Positions 12,790-22,586 of a DNA stretch of 64,000 bases are shown in pieces. A program made the position numbers and the translations under genes. The DNA lies in assembly GCA_963762085.1 (NCBI GenBank), contig CAVXJD010000001.1, positions 190,475 through 254,474 of the forward strand, given 5' to 3'. Under the pieces are notes generated by a model, which saw nothing but the letters and a program-made list of their open reading frames with translations, did not search any database and had not been told where the DNA came from. The DNA is from DASQGA01 sp963762085. GTDB lineage: Bacteria; Actinomycetota; Thermoleophilia; Gaiellales; Gaiellaceae. The stretch's first letter is position 1. Each line of letters opens with the position of its first letter.

Positions 12790-13533
12790 CTAGAACGGGT
12801 ACGGCGCGAGGGTCCACGCGGCCGTCGCATACCAGATGCCGAACGCGAGGCTGGAGACGCCGAGCACGGGTGCGACCCCGTTGAACGACGAGCGGAGCGG
12901 CCGGCTCACGAGGGTGAGCCCGAAAACGGTCGACAGGAGCCACATCGACACGGCCGTGAAGACGGCGAGCAGGACGAGCGACGTGACCGCGAGCGCCGTC
13001 GACTCGACCCCGGCGAGCAGGAGGACGCTGACGCCGGCGCTTCCGCCCATCCCGTGGACGAGGCCGATCGCGAAGGCCCCGAGCGGCGTCCGAGTGCGGT
13101 GGCGATGCGCGTGGCCGCGTTCTTCCGCATGTCCGTGTAAATGCGAATGCCTCCGACCGCGGTGCTCGTGCGGGTGGACGTGGAACATCCCTTGTCGCCA
13201 CCGGACGAGGAGGCGGACTCCCAGATACACAATCACGACGGCAACGGCGGTCTCAGCAGCCTGCTGAATGCGTTCCGGAAGGTACCGGTTCAGAAGCACC
13301 ACGGGCAGGCCGAAGGCGATCAGGGTCAGAGCGTGTCCCAGCCCCCACGCGAGACCCAGCTCACCGGCCCCGCGGACGGCACGCTCTTTCCCACTTGCCA
13401 GCAGCGTGGTCACAGCGGCGAGGTGATCGGGATCGGACGCATGCCGAAGGCCGAGCAGGACGGCGACCACGACCACGATCCAGAGCGAAGACCCGTCGGA
13501 GAGAGCGGCGATCCTGTCGTCGAGGCCGAGCAT
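12790..13533 (-). CDS. NiCoT/NicO-type nickel-cobalt transporter
   Basis: A 247-residue polytopic membrane protein with ~6 hydrophobic segments. The signature HASDPDH at residues 31-37 matches the HX4DH metal motif of NiCoT permeases. A histidine-rich cytoplasmic-type loop (HVHPHEHRGRRHSHLHGH, then HAHRHRTR) sits near the middle, as in nickel/cobalt carriers. The ATG at 13533 overlaps the upstream transporter stop by one base (TGATG), so the two are translationally coupled. The longer frame extending to 13794 is a shadow of that upstream gene. Direction of transport (uptake or efflux) is not decidable. Confidence 0.8.
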   Translation of the reverse strand: MLGLDDRIAALSDGSSLWIVVVVAVLLGLRHASDPDHLAAVTTLLASGKERAVRGAGELGLAWGLGHALTLIAFGLPVVLLNRYLPERIQQAAETAVAVVIVYLGVRLLVRWRQGMFHVHPHEHRGRRHSHLHGHAEERGHAHRHRTRTPLGAFAIGLVHGMGGSAGVSVLLLAGVESTALAVTSLVLLAVFTAVSMWLLSTVFGLTLVSRPLRSSFNGVAPVLGVSSLAFGIWYATAAWTLAPYPF

Positions 13534-14850
13534 CAGAGCACCTCCGGGAGTGCTTTGACGGTGAGGCCGATCCCCACCGCGAGGATGAGAAGCGCGCTTA
13601 GTGCCGGGAGCGCGCCGACGAGCGGGCCGTCGAGGCGCAGACGGCCAAACGCTCGTTGCGCATAGACGGCGACGAGGCCGATCGAGGTGATGGTGGCGGC
13701 CAGACCGACGCTGAACGCGAGAATGAGCGCCAGGCCCAGGCCGATCCGATGCAGCGCGATCGCGCTCAGGAGAACGACGAGCGCAGACGGGCATGGAAGG
13801 AGGCCGGCGGCCACTCCGACGCCGATGAGACCGCGCGCGCCCGGATCGCCGTGGTGGTCGTGGTGGTGGTGGTCATGGCCGTGTGCGTGCGCCTGTCGGT
13901 GCCGCAGTCGACTTCGCAGGACGGACGCACCGACCGCGACGACGAGGAGGCCCGAGACGACGGTGAGCCAGGGGTAGAGACGCTCGGGGACGATGAAGCG
14001 CGAGAGCAGTAGCGTGACAAGTCCGAGGGCGAAGACGCCGATGGTGTGTGTGACCGTCACGATGAGCCCGAGGTAGATGGCATGGCGGGGCCGTCCTCGT
14101 GACCCGACGATGTACCCGGCGACGATCGCCTTCCCGTGTCCCGGCGTGAGGGCGTGCGCAGCTCCCCAGAACGCTGCGACGAGGAACGCGAGCAACAGGG
14201 CACCGAACCCGAGGTCGGTCTCGATGAGCGACTCGAAGCCTCCGCGGTCGCGCTCGGCCCAGCGCGGTCCGCGAGCGCAGGCGGGGCGCCGGGGTCGGTC
14301 CCGGGCTCGTAGCGAACGGTCGCCGCGACGATGTCCAGCGGCGACTTCAGCAGATCCTTCGGATAGGCCCGCAGCTCATCGCTCCGACTCGTCGCGGGCA
14401 CCGTGGAGCTTGCAACCGCCGCGCCGTCTCGCGCACTGACCACGACCTCCCGCCAGCCGATCCGCGTCGAGTAGTTCGTGTCGAGGAAGGCGAGCTTTGC
14501 TCCTGATCGGTCGGCGACGTACACCGCCTCGAAACGAAGCGTCTTGAGCCCACCCGCGCCCGGCCGGAACCGCGTCTCGTGCTGGAGAACCCGAAGCGAG
14601 GCACGACGCCCGTCGATCCGCAGATCGAGCCCGCCTGCAATCCGCTCGGCGAACCCGGCCGCACGGACCCGGTCTCCCTCCTGGAACGTGGGGATCTCGG
14701 CGAGATCGAGCACGTAATGGACGTACACCCGACTCCCGGCGAGCTCGATGCCGCTGTACCGGTTGACCGTGAAGTTGCCCAGAGGATGTGCGGCTGCTGC
14801 GCCGGGAAGGGCAGCGCCACGAGCCCCAGGAGGAGCGCGAGCCGTCTCAT
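13533..14850 (-). CDS. NicO/RcnA-like nickel-cobalt exporter with N-terminal periplasmic domain (frameshifted)
   Basis: The C-terminal part (13533 to ~14250) is an intact NicO-type membrane domain: HALTPGHGKAIVAGYIVGSRG, a histidine-rich loop (AHAHGHDHHHHDHHG) and ~6 helices. Upstream, in another frame, is a secreted-type domain beginning AHPLGNFTVNRYSG and ending near RYEPGTDPG. Before that, in a third frame, is a signal peptide (MRRLALLLGLVALPFPA, ATG at 14850). The three pieces join into one sensible protein if single-base shifts are corrected near 14800 and 14260-14290. The order is known from related transporters with a periplasmic N-domain. Real inactivation or sequencing error are both possible. 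Confidence 0.65.
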
Positions 14851-16142
14851 CGCAGTGCCTTCCGGGCAACCGGAGGCATAGAGAAGCGAGAAGTGCCGGT
14901 TGACAGCGAGCGCGCGGGCGAAGAAGGATCTCGCTGTCCCTGGGCCGGCCCAGACAGCGCTCGATCATGCCGCGGTGGAAGAGCTTGAGCGCGTCGCGGG
15001 TTCCGAGGCGGAGCGCTCGGACCGAGTGCGCCCGCGCGTCTTCGCAGCGGCCGTTCTTGAAGAGCGCCCATGCCAGCACGTCCTCCGCATGGATGCTCGG
15101 CGCCTGCGCATACGCCTGCTTCGCGCGCGAGCCAGGGCATCGCCGAGCCGGCGGCCGTGGTCGAGGTCGAACAGCGCGGTCTCGAGCTCGGTTCGCACGC
15201 CGTTCGCGCGGAAGAGGCGCTCGATGGCACCGACGAGTCGGTACGTCTCGCGCGCTTCCGCCTCGCGGCCGGCCGCGACGAAGCGCGTCGCCGAGCGCGA
15301 TCGCGTACTGCGGCAGCGGCATTCTCGCCACGACTTCCCGGTACCGGCGGACTGCGGCCGCGAGCCGGCCGTGTGCGGCATCGATGCGGGCAAGGGCGGC
15401 TTCCGCGTGCGAGTAGCCCGGGAATACCGCCAGCGCCTGGCGGTACGCCGCCTCGGCGGCCCGCAGCCGATTTCCGTCGAATTCGAGGTTTCCGAGCTGC
15501 ACCAGGGTCCAGGCCGCGTTCTCTGGGGTCGAAGCCGTCCCGACAGCCATCCGCATCGCGACGATCGCCTGCCGGCGTCGCCCGAGGAGCTCGCGCGCGT
15601 AGGAGACTCGCGTCAGCGCGGGAAGGTCTGATCCGCGTGCGGCCATGTGGTCGAAGGCAGCAAAGCCTTCGTCGGTAGCGGCCGAGCTCGACGAGCCCGT
15701 CCCCCAGGATGCCGTATGCGGCCTCGGCGTCCGGGTCGATTCGAATCGCGCGCCTTGCAAGGTCGACGGCCTCCCGAAACGGTGGCGCGAGGCCGCGACA
15801 GCGGCGAGGCCAGTCAGGGCGAGATAGCGGTCGCCGCCAAAGCGGAGGCCCTCGGCGAAACGCCGCCTCGGCGCGGCCGTAATCCGTGGGGTCTGCAGTT
15901 TCGCGGGCCCGTTGCTGGTAGTCGAGGCCTAGCTCGATCAGCGCCGCGCCGTTGCTGGGGCTGTGCGCGACTAGACGCTCGAGGGCAGCGATGCGTGACG
16001 CCTTCGCGGGCGCGAGCCCTGGCTCGTGCAGGTCGGCCGACACCTTGCCGGCGGTGGACAGCTCGCCGAGCACACCGCCGAAGAACATGGCCGCGACGGC
16101 GACGATCCCCGCTATGCCTGCCAGTAGAAGCTTGCCTCTCAT
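14847..16142 (-). pseudogene. TPR-repeat protein, broken by several frameshifts
   Basis: The start ATG at 16142 has a good RBS (GGGAGG) and gives an N-terminal membrane anchor (LLLAGIAGIVAVAAMFFGGVLG). Tetratricopeptide-like segments then follow in changing frames: ALIELGLDYQQRARE and AAYGILGDGLVELGRY; next LVQLGNLEFDGNRLRAAEAAYRQ; next FVAAGREAEARETYRLVG; next EDVLAWALFKNGRCEDA; and finally the C-terminus in the first frame. At least five single-base shifts are needed. It lies between DUF4331 and the NicO-like gene. The last ATGA overlap couples it to the latter. I infer a membrane-anchored TPR scaffold. Confidence 0.65.
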
Positions 16143-16162
16143 CCGTTTCCTCCCGAGGACGG

Positions 16163-16197
16163 ACGGAAGGGCCCGCCCAGACGGCGAGCCCTTCCGT
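16163..16197. terminator. Hairpin between the DUF4331 and TPR genes
   Basis: A 9-bp outer inverted repeat (16163-16171 with 16189-16197) continued by imperfect GC pairing. It lies just past the DUF4331 stop. With no T-tract, it may be an mRNA-stabilising or partial terminator structure within the operon. Confidence 0.45.
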
Positions 16198-16206
16198 TTC
16201 CCCCCG

Positions 16207-17635
16207 TTACGAGTGGTTGCCTACGTCGAACCCGCTTTCCGGGGTCCCGAGGAACGGGAACGCACCGGGAAGCGGAGCGTCGCCGGTGTTGATGCCGTCG
16301 CCGGCCCGTGCGGCGATGTAGTTCGGGCCGCCGACGACGCGCACCGCGACGTCGAGCACGTCGTCACCCGGGCGCCGGCCGTTCGGCCATGCGGCCGGAT
16401 CCGGCCCGCCGACCGCCAGCGGACCAAGGCGCTTCTGGTCTGCAAGCGGCGTCGGGGCGACGCTGAGATCGAGGCGAAGGAGCTCGGACAGGCGCTCGTC
16501 CCCCGGCTCGTACTTGAGGAGGAGATCACGCAGGTCCGTTCGCCCGGACGTCGCCGCCGGGAACGCCGTAGACCGTCTGGAGCGCAAATGCGAGCCGTGG
16601 GTTGAGGTAGAAGTCGAGGAACTGCTTCTCGTCCTCCGGCTCGACCGCGTTCCAGCGATCCTTCCGCGCGGTGGCGATGATCGCCTCGTTCACCAGCGGG
16701 TTCGCGAGACGCTGAACCTGCACCCACGGGCTCGAGTTCGAGCTCTCGCGGTGACCGATCCTCACCTTCTGGCGGCTCGTTGCCCCGTAGGCTCCGAGCT
16801 TCGGTTGCGAGGTCGCATTCGTGCCCTTGCGGTCCTTGGTGAGCATCGATGCCGGTACCTCGATGGCGATCGAGTGCACGTTGAACCCGGCCAGCTGATC
16901 GAAGCCGAACGCGTTCGCATCGTCGTTTGCGTCCTCCGCCTCCGTCAGGAGCGGAAGCGGCTCGCGTCGCAGGTGGAGCGTGTCGAAGATGCCGCCGAGG
17001 TCGATGTAGAACGGGTCCTGCCGCTGGCCGGCGAAGATCCGGATCCCCTTGTTGGTCTCGTAGACGCCCTGCGAGGCAAGATCCTCATAGTCGGGCATCG
17101 TGCGAGGGCCGACGTTCGACGGAACCGCGATCAGGTTGCGGGCGATCTTCGTCCGCTTTCCGTGCTTGACCATGGTGACGGAGTAGCGCTGGCGAAGGCC
17201 CAGGCCCTCCGAGCCGGATCCATCGAGCGCGGTGATCGGAGGCAGGGCGACGTAGGAGAGCGGGAGACCCGCGTCCCGGATGACACCGCGGAACTCGTTC
17301 TTGAACTGAACGCGGAACTCGATGTCGTCCTTGCCGTCCTTGTTGTTGTCGATCTTGAACGCGTACCGCACGCTTGGATCGAAGTTCCAGTAGTTCGGAC
17401 CCGAGCTCGGCTCCTCGCCTGGGATGACGTCCATGATCATCACGACGTTGCCTTCGTGGCCCGGCTCGTAGCTCCGGAACATGAAGAAGTCCGAGATGTC
17501 GGCAGGGGCGTCGAGCGAGATCGCCGGTGCCTCCCTGTGGCTTGCTGCCTGGCCGGCGTCGGGGGCGAGCCCTCCAACGGTCGCAACCGCTACCGCGCCG
17601 AGCGCGAGGACAAAGATCAAGGCGATTCTTCTCAT
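16207..17635 (-). CDS. Secreted DUF4331-family protein (one frameshift)
   Basis: The start ATG at 17635 has a GGGAGAT RBS and encodes a signal peptide (MRRIALIFVLALGAVAVATVGG), then SHREAPAISLDAPADISDFFMFRSYEPG, the hallmark start of DUF4331 proteins. The main frame runs to ~16553. The family-consistent end (DLRDLLLKYEPGDERLSEL to PESGFDVGNHS) is in the next frame, so one base has been gained or lost near 16550. Function is unknown. The gene heads a DUF4331-TPR-NicO-NicO operon divergent from an ECF sigma factor, its likely regulator. Confidence 0.82.
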
Positions 17636-17855
17636 ATATCTCCCTTCGTGACCCCTGAGTGCGGCCTTCATTCGCAGGTGCCCAGGCTTTGGTTCAGATC
17701 CCTTGCCGGGGCCCTGCTGACGCCTTCGTCCGGGCGGCGCGCGACGGCGCGTCGGCTGAACCGATGCAAGGCCTGGTGCGAATCTGACGGTGGCTATGGG
17801 CCTGTTAGCGTTCGACCAAGGCCGCCAGTCGGCCCGGCCTGCTCCGCTCGAGTCC

Positions 17856-18449
17856 ATGCGCCGCGACCACGCCCACCTCTCCGACGAAGCCCTGGTCGCG
17901 CTCGTCGCACGGTCGTCGGACGCCGCGTTGGGCGAGCTCTACGACCGCTACGGGGGCACCGCCTACGGACTCGCGCTTCGAGTCGTGCGGGATGCAGCCC
18001 TTGCCGAAGACGTCGTCCAGGAGGCGTTTCTCGCTGTCTGGCGCTCGGCGGCGCATTTCGTGCCCGAGCGGGCCAAAGCAAGTACCTGGATCATGACCTT
18101 CGTACACCGGCGCGCGGTCGACGTCGTCCGGCGCGAAGAGCGCCGGCGCGGTGAGCCGCTCGAGCGCGTGCACGAGCCGGCGACGGGCTCCACGGAGGAG
18201 GTTGCGTGGCTCAGGTTCGAGCGGGAGCGGGTCCAGGGCGCGCTCGCCCAACTCCCCGACCAGCAGCGGGAAGCGATCGAGCTCGCGTACTACGGCGGCT
18301 TTACGCAGGCACAGCTGGCGGAGAGGCTCGGGCAGCCGCTCGGTACGATCAAGAGCAGGGTGTTCAACGGGCTCGGACGGCTTCGCGAGCTTCTCGCAGA
18401 AGGAACCGCCGAAGAGGACAGATGGGACACGAAGACTTCCACGAGCTGA
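17856..18449 (+). CDS. ECF-type RNA polymerase sigma factor (SigK-like)
   Basis: An extracytoplasmic-function sigma factor of ~197 residues. Region 2 is LYDRYGGTAYGLALRVVRDAALAEDVVQEAFLAVW (here quoted only as its range, ~35-70). Region 4 is QREAIELAYYGGFTQAQLAERLG with GTIKSRV. The ATG at 17856 starts just before the conserved LSDEALVALV; a GTG at 17790 would add 22 atypical residues. It overlaps the anti-sigma gene by 28 bp and is divergent from the DUF4331 operon. The SigK/RskA likeness rests on the partner protein. Confidence 0.88.
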   Translation: MRRDHAHLSDEALVALVARSSDAALGELYDRYGGTAYGLALRVVRDAALAEDVVQEAFLAVWRSAAHFVPERAKASTWIMTFVHRRAVDVVRREERRRGEPLERVHEPATGSTEEVAWLRFERERVQGALAQLPDQQREAIELAYYGGFTQAQLAERLGQPLGTIKSRVFNGLGRLRELLAEGTAEEDRWDTKTSTS

Positions 18450-19126
18450 CAGCGGCGTACGCGCTCGATTCTCTCGACGAGCAGGACGAGCTCGCCTACG
18501 AGGAGCACCTCCGCACCTGTCCGAGGTGCCGGGAAGACCTCGCTGCGGCCAAGGACACCGCCGGTCTCCTCGCGTACGGAGCCGCAGCTCAGGCACCTCC
18601 TCCGGCCCTGCGCGAGCGGATCCTGAAGCAGGCCCGCAGCGAACGCGCCGACGTGATCCCGATTCGCCGGCGCTGGGCGCTCCCGGCCGCGGCCGCGATT
18701 GCAGCAGTCGCAGCGATGGCTGCGATCGGCCTCGGCATCTGGGCGAGCTCCCTTCGGTCCGACCTGAACGGCGAGCAGGAAGCACGGACTGACCTCGAGC
18801 AGGTCGTCAGCGTGATCTCCGATCCACGATCCACGCGTGCCTCCGCCTCGGTCGGCAGCGGGACGCTGGTCGTGTCACCAACGGGAGCGGCAGCCCTCGT
18901 CCTATCGGATCTCGATCCCGCTCCCAGCGGCAAGACCTACGAGATCTGGGTGGCCGAAGATCGCACCCCGAAACCAGCCGGCCTCTTCCAGACCACCGGC
19001 GATCGAACGCACGTGGCGGTGACGCGACCTGTGCCCAAAGGGGCCTCCGTCCTGGTCACGCTCGAGCCCGCCGGCGGCAGGACGAAGCCCTCCGGGCAGC
19101 CGCTCTTTGCTGCCACGGCTGCTTGA
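18422..19126 (+). CDS. Zinc-binding anti-sigma factor (RskA-like)
   Basis: A 234-residue membrane anti-sigma factor. An N-terminal ZAS domain has the zinc motif HLRTCPRC (HxxxCxxC) at ~30-37. A single transmembrane helix (WALPAAAAIAAVAAMAAIGLG) follows at ~80-105. A C-terminal extracytoplasmic RskA-type domain contains GKTYEIWVAEDRTPKPAGLF and ends with VLVTLEPAGG. It should hold the ECF sigma factor inactive until a signal triggers its proteolysis. The ATG at 18422 lies within the sigma gene, implying coupled translation. Its stop overlaps the PBP start by 4 bp. Confidence 0.88.
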   Translation: MGHEDFHELTAAYALDSLDEQDELAYEEHLRTCPRCREDLAAAKDTAGLLAYGAAAQAPPPALRERILKQARSERADVIPIRRRWALPAAAAIAAVAAMAAIGLGIWASSLRSDLNGEQEARTDLEQVVSVISDPRSTRASASVGSGTLVVSPTGAAALVLSDLDPAPSGKTYEIWVAEDRTPKPAGLFQTTGDRTHVAVTRPVPKGASVLVTLEPAGGRTKPSGQPLFAATAA

Positions 19127-21645
19127 ACCGCTCCGTCGGGGCCGTCCGCCGGGCTACGACTACAATCCGGCCCTTCGTGCTGTTTCGACGAAGCAAGACG
19201 CCGAAGCCCCGTCGGCGCAGGATCCGCAAGCTTCGAGCACTCGTCCTGCTGCTCGTGGTCGGCCTCCTCTCGATGGTGGCCTTCACCTACGGGCTCGTCA
19301 TGGCGATCGCCGGAGAGATCCCCAAGCTCGATCCGGCGAACCAGGCCAGCAACCTGAGCCAGGACGGCTACGTCTACGCGTCCGACGGCAAGACGATCCT
19401 CGCAGTCCTGCGCGGCGAGGAGAGCAGGGTAATCGTGACCTCCGACCAGATCGCCCCCGTGGTGAAGCAAGCGATCGTCGCCGTCGAGGACCGCCGCTAC
19501 TGGGAGCATCGAGGCGTCGACGTGCGCGGGATCGCGCGCGCGGTCTGGTCCGACGTCAGGCACAAGGAGGTCGTACAGGGCGGCTCGACGATCACACAAC
19601 AGTTCGTGAAGAACACGGTCACGGAGAACGACCGCACGATCAGCCGCAAGCTGAAGGAGGCCGCGCTCGCATGGCAGCTCGAGCGGCGCTGGTCGAAGGA
19701 CCGGATCTTGACCGCGTATCTGAACACGATCTTCTTCGGAAACGGCGCGTACGGCATCCAGATGGCTGCGCGCGTCTACTTCGACAAACCGGCACGCGAC
19801 TTGACGCTCGCCGAGGCGGCGCTCCTCGCCGGCATTCCTGCGAACCCTTCGGCCTACGACCCCGTCACGAGCCCAACGGCGGCGCGGGCGCGGCGCGACA
19901 CCGTGCTCGGGCTCATGCGGACGCAAGGCCTTGTGACGCGTGCGGACTACGAGAAGGCGCTCGAAGCCCCGCTGCCTCGTCCGGAGGACGTGCGGATCCC
20001 GGGCGGCCAGCGCCCTGCACAGTACTTCGCGGAGTACGTGAAGCAGCAGCTCATCCCCTACTACGGGTCGGGCAAAGTGTTCGGCGGCGGGCTCCGCGTC
20101 CAGACGTCGATCGACCTGGAGCTCCAGAGCCTCGCCCGCGACGCGATCGAGAAGTGGCTTCCCGACCCGAACGGCCCGGCGGCGGCACTCGTCGCGATCG
20201 ACCCGCGTGACGGTCGGGTGCTCGCCATGGTCGGCGGCAGCAGCTTTCGCAAGAGCCAGTTCAACCTCGCCGTCCAGGGAGAGCGCCAGTCCGGTTCGTC
20301 GTTCAAGCCGTTCGTGCTTGCGGCCGCGCTCGCGCAGGGCATCTCGCCCGTCACGAGCTACACCTCAAAGCCGACGCTGATCAACCTCGGCGACAAGCTC
20401 TGGTCCGTCCACAACTACGAGGGCTCCTATCTCGGGACGATCAACCTGACGGAGGCCACGGTCTTCTCCGACAACTCGGTGTACGCGCAGCTCACCGCTC
20501 AGGTTGGCCCGAAGAACGTCGCCCGCATGGCCCACGCGCTCGGCATCAACAGCCACCTGAACGACTACTTCGGCATCGGGCTTGGCGTCGAGGCGGTGAA
20601 CCCGCTCGAGATGGCGCGGGCGTTCTCGACGTTCGCCAACAACGGCGCGCGCGTCGACGGCCACCTCCTCGGGAACGTCCCGCGGGCGGTCGTCTGGGTC
20701 GGAGAAGACTGCAAAGCTCGCACCGCCCGACTCATCGAGGCCCAGTGCAAGCGGATCAGCGAGAACACTCCCACCGCGAAGCAGGTTCTCGACCCGAACA
20801 AGGCGGCAACGCTGACCTCGATCCTCTCCCAAGTCGTTCACGGCGGGACTGGGCGGCGAGCGGCCCTCCTCGACCGGCCGGTCGCCGGGAAGACGGGCAC
20901 GACCGAGAACTACGGGGACGCCTGGTTCGTCGGGTACACCCCCCAGCTTGCGGTCGCGGTCTGGGTGGGTTACCCCTCCACCCTGCGACCGATGATGACC
21001 GAATTCCAGGGAGATCCTGTCGCGGGAGGAACGTTCCCCGCCCTCATCTGGAAAACGTTCGCCCAGAGCGCCCTCAGGGCGAAGAACGAGCCGCCCGAGC
21101 TCTTCCCTGCACCCACATACGAGGCTGCGGTGCCGTACGAGGTCGTCTACCGGAACAACCAGTGGCTTCTCGACAACGGCAACTGCCGGGACACCCACGA
21201 GGTCATGTACGTCTCCGGGTTCGCGCCGGAGAAGGAAGCCTCGTGCAAGCTGAACGAGGTCGACGTTCCCCGTGTCGTCGGGGCGTCGCTCGAGGATGCG
21301 AAGGCGCGGCTTGCCACCATGCCGCTCGAGGCCCAGGTCGTGACCCGGCCGGCCAAGGCCGGCGAGCGCATTGGCTACGTCGTCGCGCAGTTTCCCGCCC
21401 GGGGAACGCTCTCAGCCTACGACACCGTGCGCCTCGTGATCCCGCGAGCCCTGCATGGCGTCGTGCCCAACCTCGTCGGGCTGACGATCGAGCAGGCAAG
21501 GGTCAAGCTCCGGCGGAACGGGCTGGAGGCGATCGTCGAGGCTTCGGGGGACGGAGAGCCCGGCGTCGTCCTTGGCCAGAGCCCCGGTCCGGGCATCGCG
21601 GCTGGGCGCAACACTACGATCAGGCTGGTCGTAGCGCGCGGCTGA
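19123..21645 (+). CDS. Bifunctional class A penicillin-binding protein with two PASTA domains
   Basis: An 840-residue peptidoglycan synthase. A basic N-terminus and one membrane helix (~40-62) precede the GT51 transglycosylase domain (EDRRYWEHRGVD at 122-133, GGSTITQQFVKN at 153-164). The transpeptidase domain follows, with SSFK at 392-395, SDN at 449-451 and KTGT at 590-593. Two PASTA domains lie at ~707-773 and ~774-840. All catalytic motifs are intact. The start is a TTG in a TTGA overlap with the anti-sigma stop, so it may be co-expressed with the sigma operon. Confidence 0.95.
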   Translation: MNRSVGAVRRATTTIRPFVLFRRSKTPKPRRRRIRKLRALVLLLVVGLLSMVAFTYGLVMAIAGEIPKLDPANQASNLSQDGYVYASDGKTILAVLRGEESRVIVTSDQIAPVVKQAIVAVEDRRYWEHRGVDVRGIARAVWSDVRHKEVVQGGSTITQQFVKNTVTENDRTISRKLKEAALAWQLERRWSKDRILTAYLNTIFFGNGAYGIQMAARVYFDKPARDLTLAEAALLAGIPANPSAYDPVTSPTAARARRDTVLGLMRTQGLVTRADYEKALEAPLPRPEDVRIPGGQRPAQYFAEYVKQQLIPYYGSGKVFGGGLRVQTSIDLELQSLARDAIEKWLPDPNGPAAALVAIDPRDGRVLAMVGGSSFRKSQFNLAVQGERQSGSSFKPFVLAAALAQGISPVTSYTSKPTLINLGDKLWSVHNYEGSYLGTINLTEATVFSDNSVYAQLTAQVGPKNVARMAHALGINSHLNDYFGIGLGVEAVNPLEMARAFSTFANNGARVDGHLLGNVPRAVVWVGEDCKARTARLIEAQCKRISENTPTAKQVLDPNKAATLTSILSQVVHGGTGRRAALLDRPVAGKTGTTENYGDAWFVGYTPQLAVAVWVGYPSTLRPMMTEFQGDPVAGGTFPALIWKTFAQSALRAKNEPPELFPAPTYEAAVPYEVVYRNNQWLLDNGNCRDTHEVMYVSGFAPEKEASCKLNEVDVPRVVGASLEDAKARLATMPLEAQVVTRPAKAGERIGYVVAQFPARGTLSAYDTVRLVIPRALHGVVPNLVGLTIEQARVKLRRNGLEAIVEASGDGEPGVVLGQSPGPGIAAGRNTTIRLVVARG

Positions 21646-22181
21646 GAAAGCGCGAGCCCACCAGCCCGTAGCGCCAGGGAAGCTCGACGGCTCGCGAGAT
21701 GCCGACGCGCGGGCCACGGACGACCTGCTGCCGGTGCGGGCGCTTCCCCGAGCGCAAAGGGTCGGCGGTCGAGCCGAAGTCCGTCGTGCTCGCCCGTCAA
21801 GGCGAGCGCCTGGCAGAGGCGGCCGGGGCCCGAGCAGAGGAGCCGCTCGTCCTCGAAGCCGCGCCGCTCGCGCATCGCATCCAGGCCCCGGGTCGGCTCG
21901 AGGGCCCGGACGAGCACCGCGGCAGCCACTCCCTCCTGCTCACAGACGAGGTTCAGGCACCAGTGAACCCCGTAGGAGCGGTAGACATACGCGTGCCCGG
22001 GCGGGCCGAACATGGAGCGGTTCCGCGTTGTCTCGCCACGGAAACCGTGGCTGGCCGGGTCCTCGCGGTCGTAGGCTTCTACCTCGACGATCCGGCCGCC
22101 GACGCCGTTCACCATGAGCGTCGCGCCGATGAGCTCCGGGGCGACGTCGTGGACCGAGCGCGCGAAGAACTCTCGTCTCAC
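21620..22181 (-). CDS. mpg: DNA-3-methyladenine glycosylase (AAG/MPG family), one frameshift
   Basis: Base-excision repair enzyme removing alkylated purines. The first ~140 residues are typical: LIGATLMVNGVGGRIVEVEAY, RNRSMFGPPGHAYVYRSYG, and HWCLNLVCE. The family's C-terminus GPRVGISRAVELPWRYGLVG is in another frame, so one base is wrong near 21755, at a GGGG run. With the correction the product is ~187 residues and stops at 21622-21620, overlapping the PBP gene end by 26 bp. The start overlaps the RemA-like stop by 4 bp (ATGA). Confidence 0.85.
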
Positions 22182-22579
22182 TCGTCGAACAGCTGCTCGG
22201 CCTCGGGCCGTGTCGCGGTCGCCTCGAGCAGCTGGCGCGCACGGCGACCCAGCTCGTCGAAGTCGACGCCCGCTTCCGACTTGATCGACCGGCGAAGCAG
22301 CGGCCCGACCCGGTCGGCGTCGTTCGAGACCCGTTGGGCGAGCGAAAGCGCGTCGTCCAGGAGCGGGCTCGCGAGCGCGTCGCGCTGACCCATGTCCGCC
22401 AGGATCGTCCGCTCGGTTCGCGACGCGATGACCGGCTCCGGAATCCCCTCCACCCAGACCAGCGTGCGCCGGCCGCCGCCGCGATCCTCGCCGACGATCG
22501 GCTCCAGTCCGTAGATCCGGTCAGCGCGGACGAACTTTCCGAATCCGAGGAAGACCATCTTCGGCTGCCCGTCGGCCAT
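22178..22579 (-). CDS. RemA/DUF370-like protein
   Basis: A 133-residue protein. The segment MVFLGFGKFVRADRIYGLEPI and GRRTLVWVEGIPEPVIASRTERTILADM resembles the short RemA (DUF370) DNA-binding regulators (GFGNxxxANRI ... GRRTRAVI ... DSxHVILSA). Here it carries an extra ~65-residue helical C-terminus. The match is by pattern only. A second ATG 15 nt upstream is possible. It is coupled to mpg by an ATGA overlap and follows the MFS gene with a 7-bp gap. Confidence 0.6.
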   Translation of the reverse strand: MADGQPKMVFLGFGKFVRADRIYGLEPIVGEDRGGGRRTLVWVEGIPEPVIASRTERTILADMGQRDALASPLLDDALSLAQRVSNDADRVGPLLRRSIKSEAGVDFDELGRRARQLLEATATRPEAEQLFDE

Positions 22580-22586
22580 GACGGGA

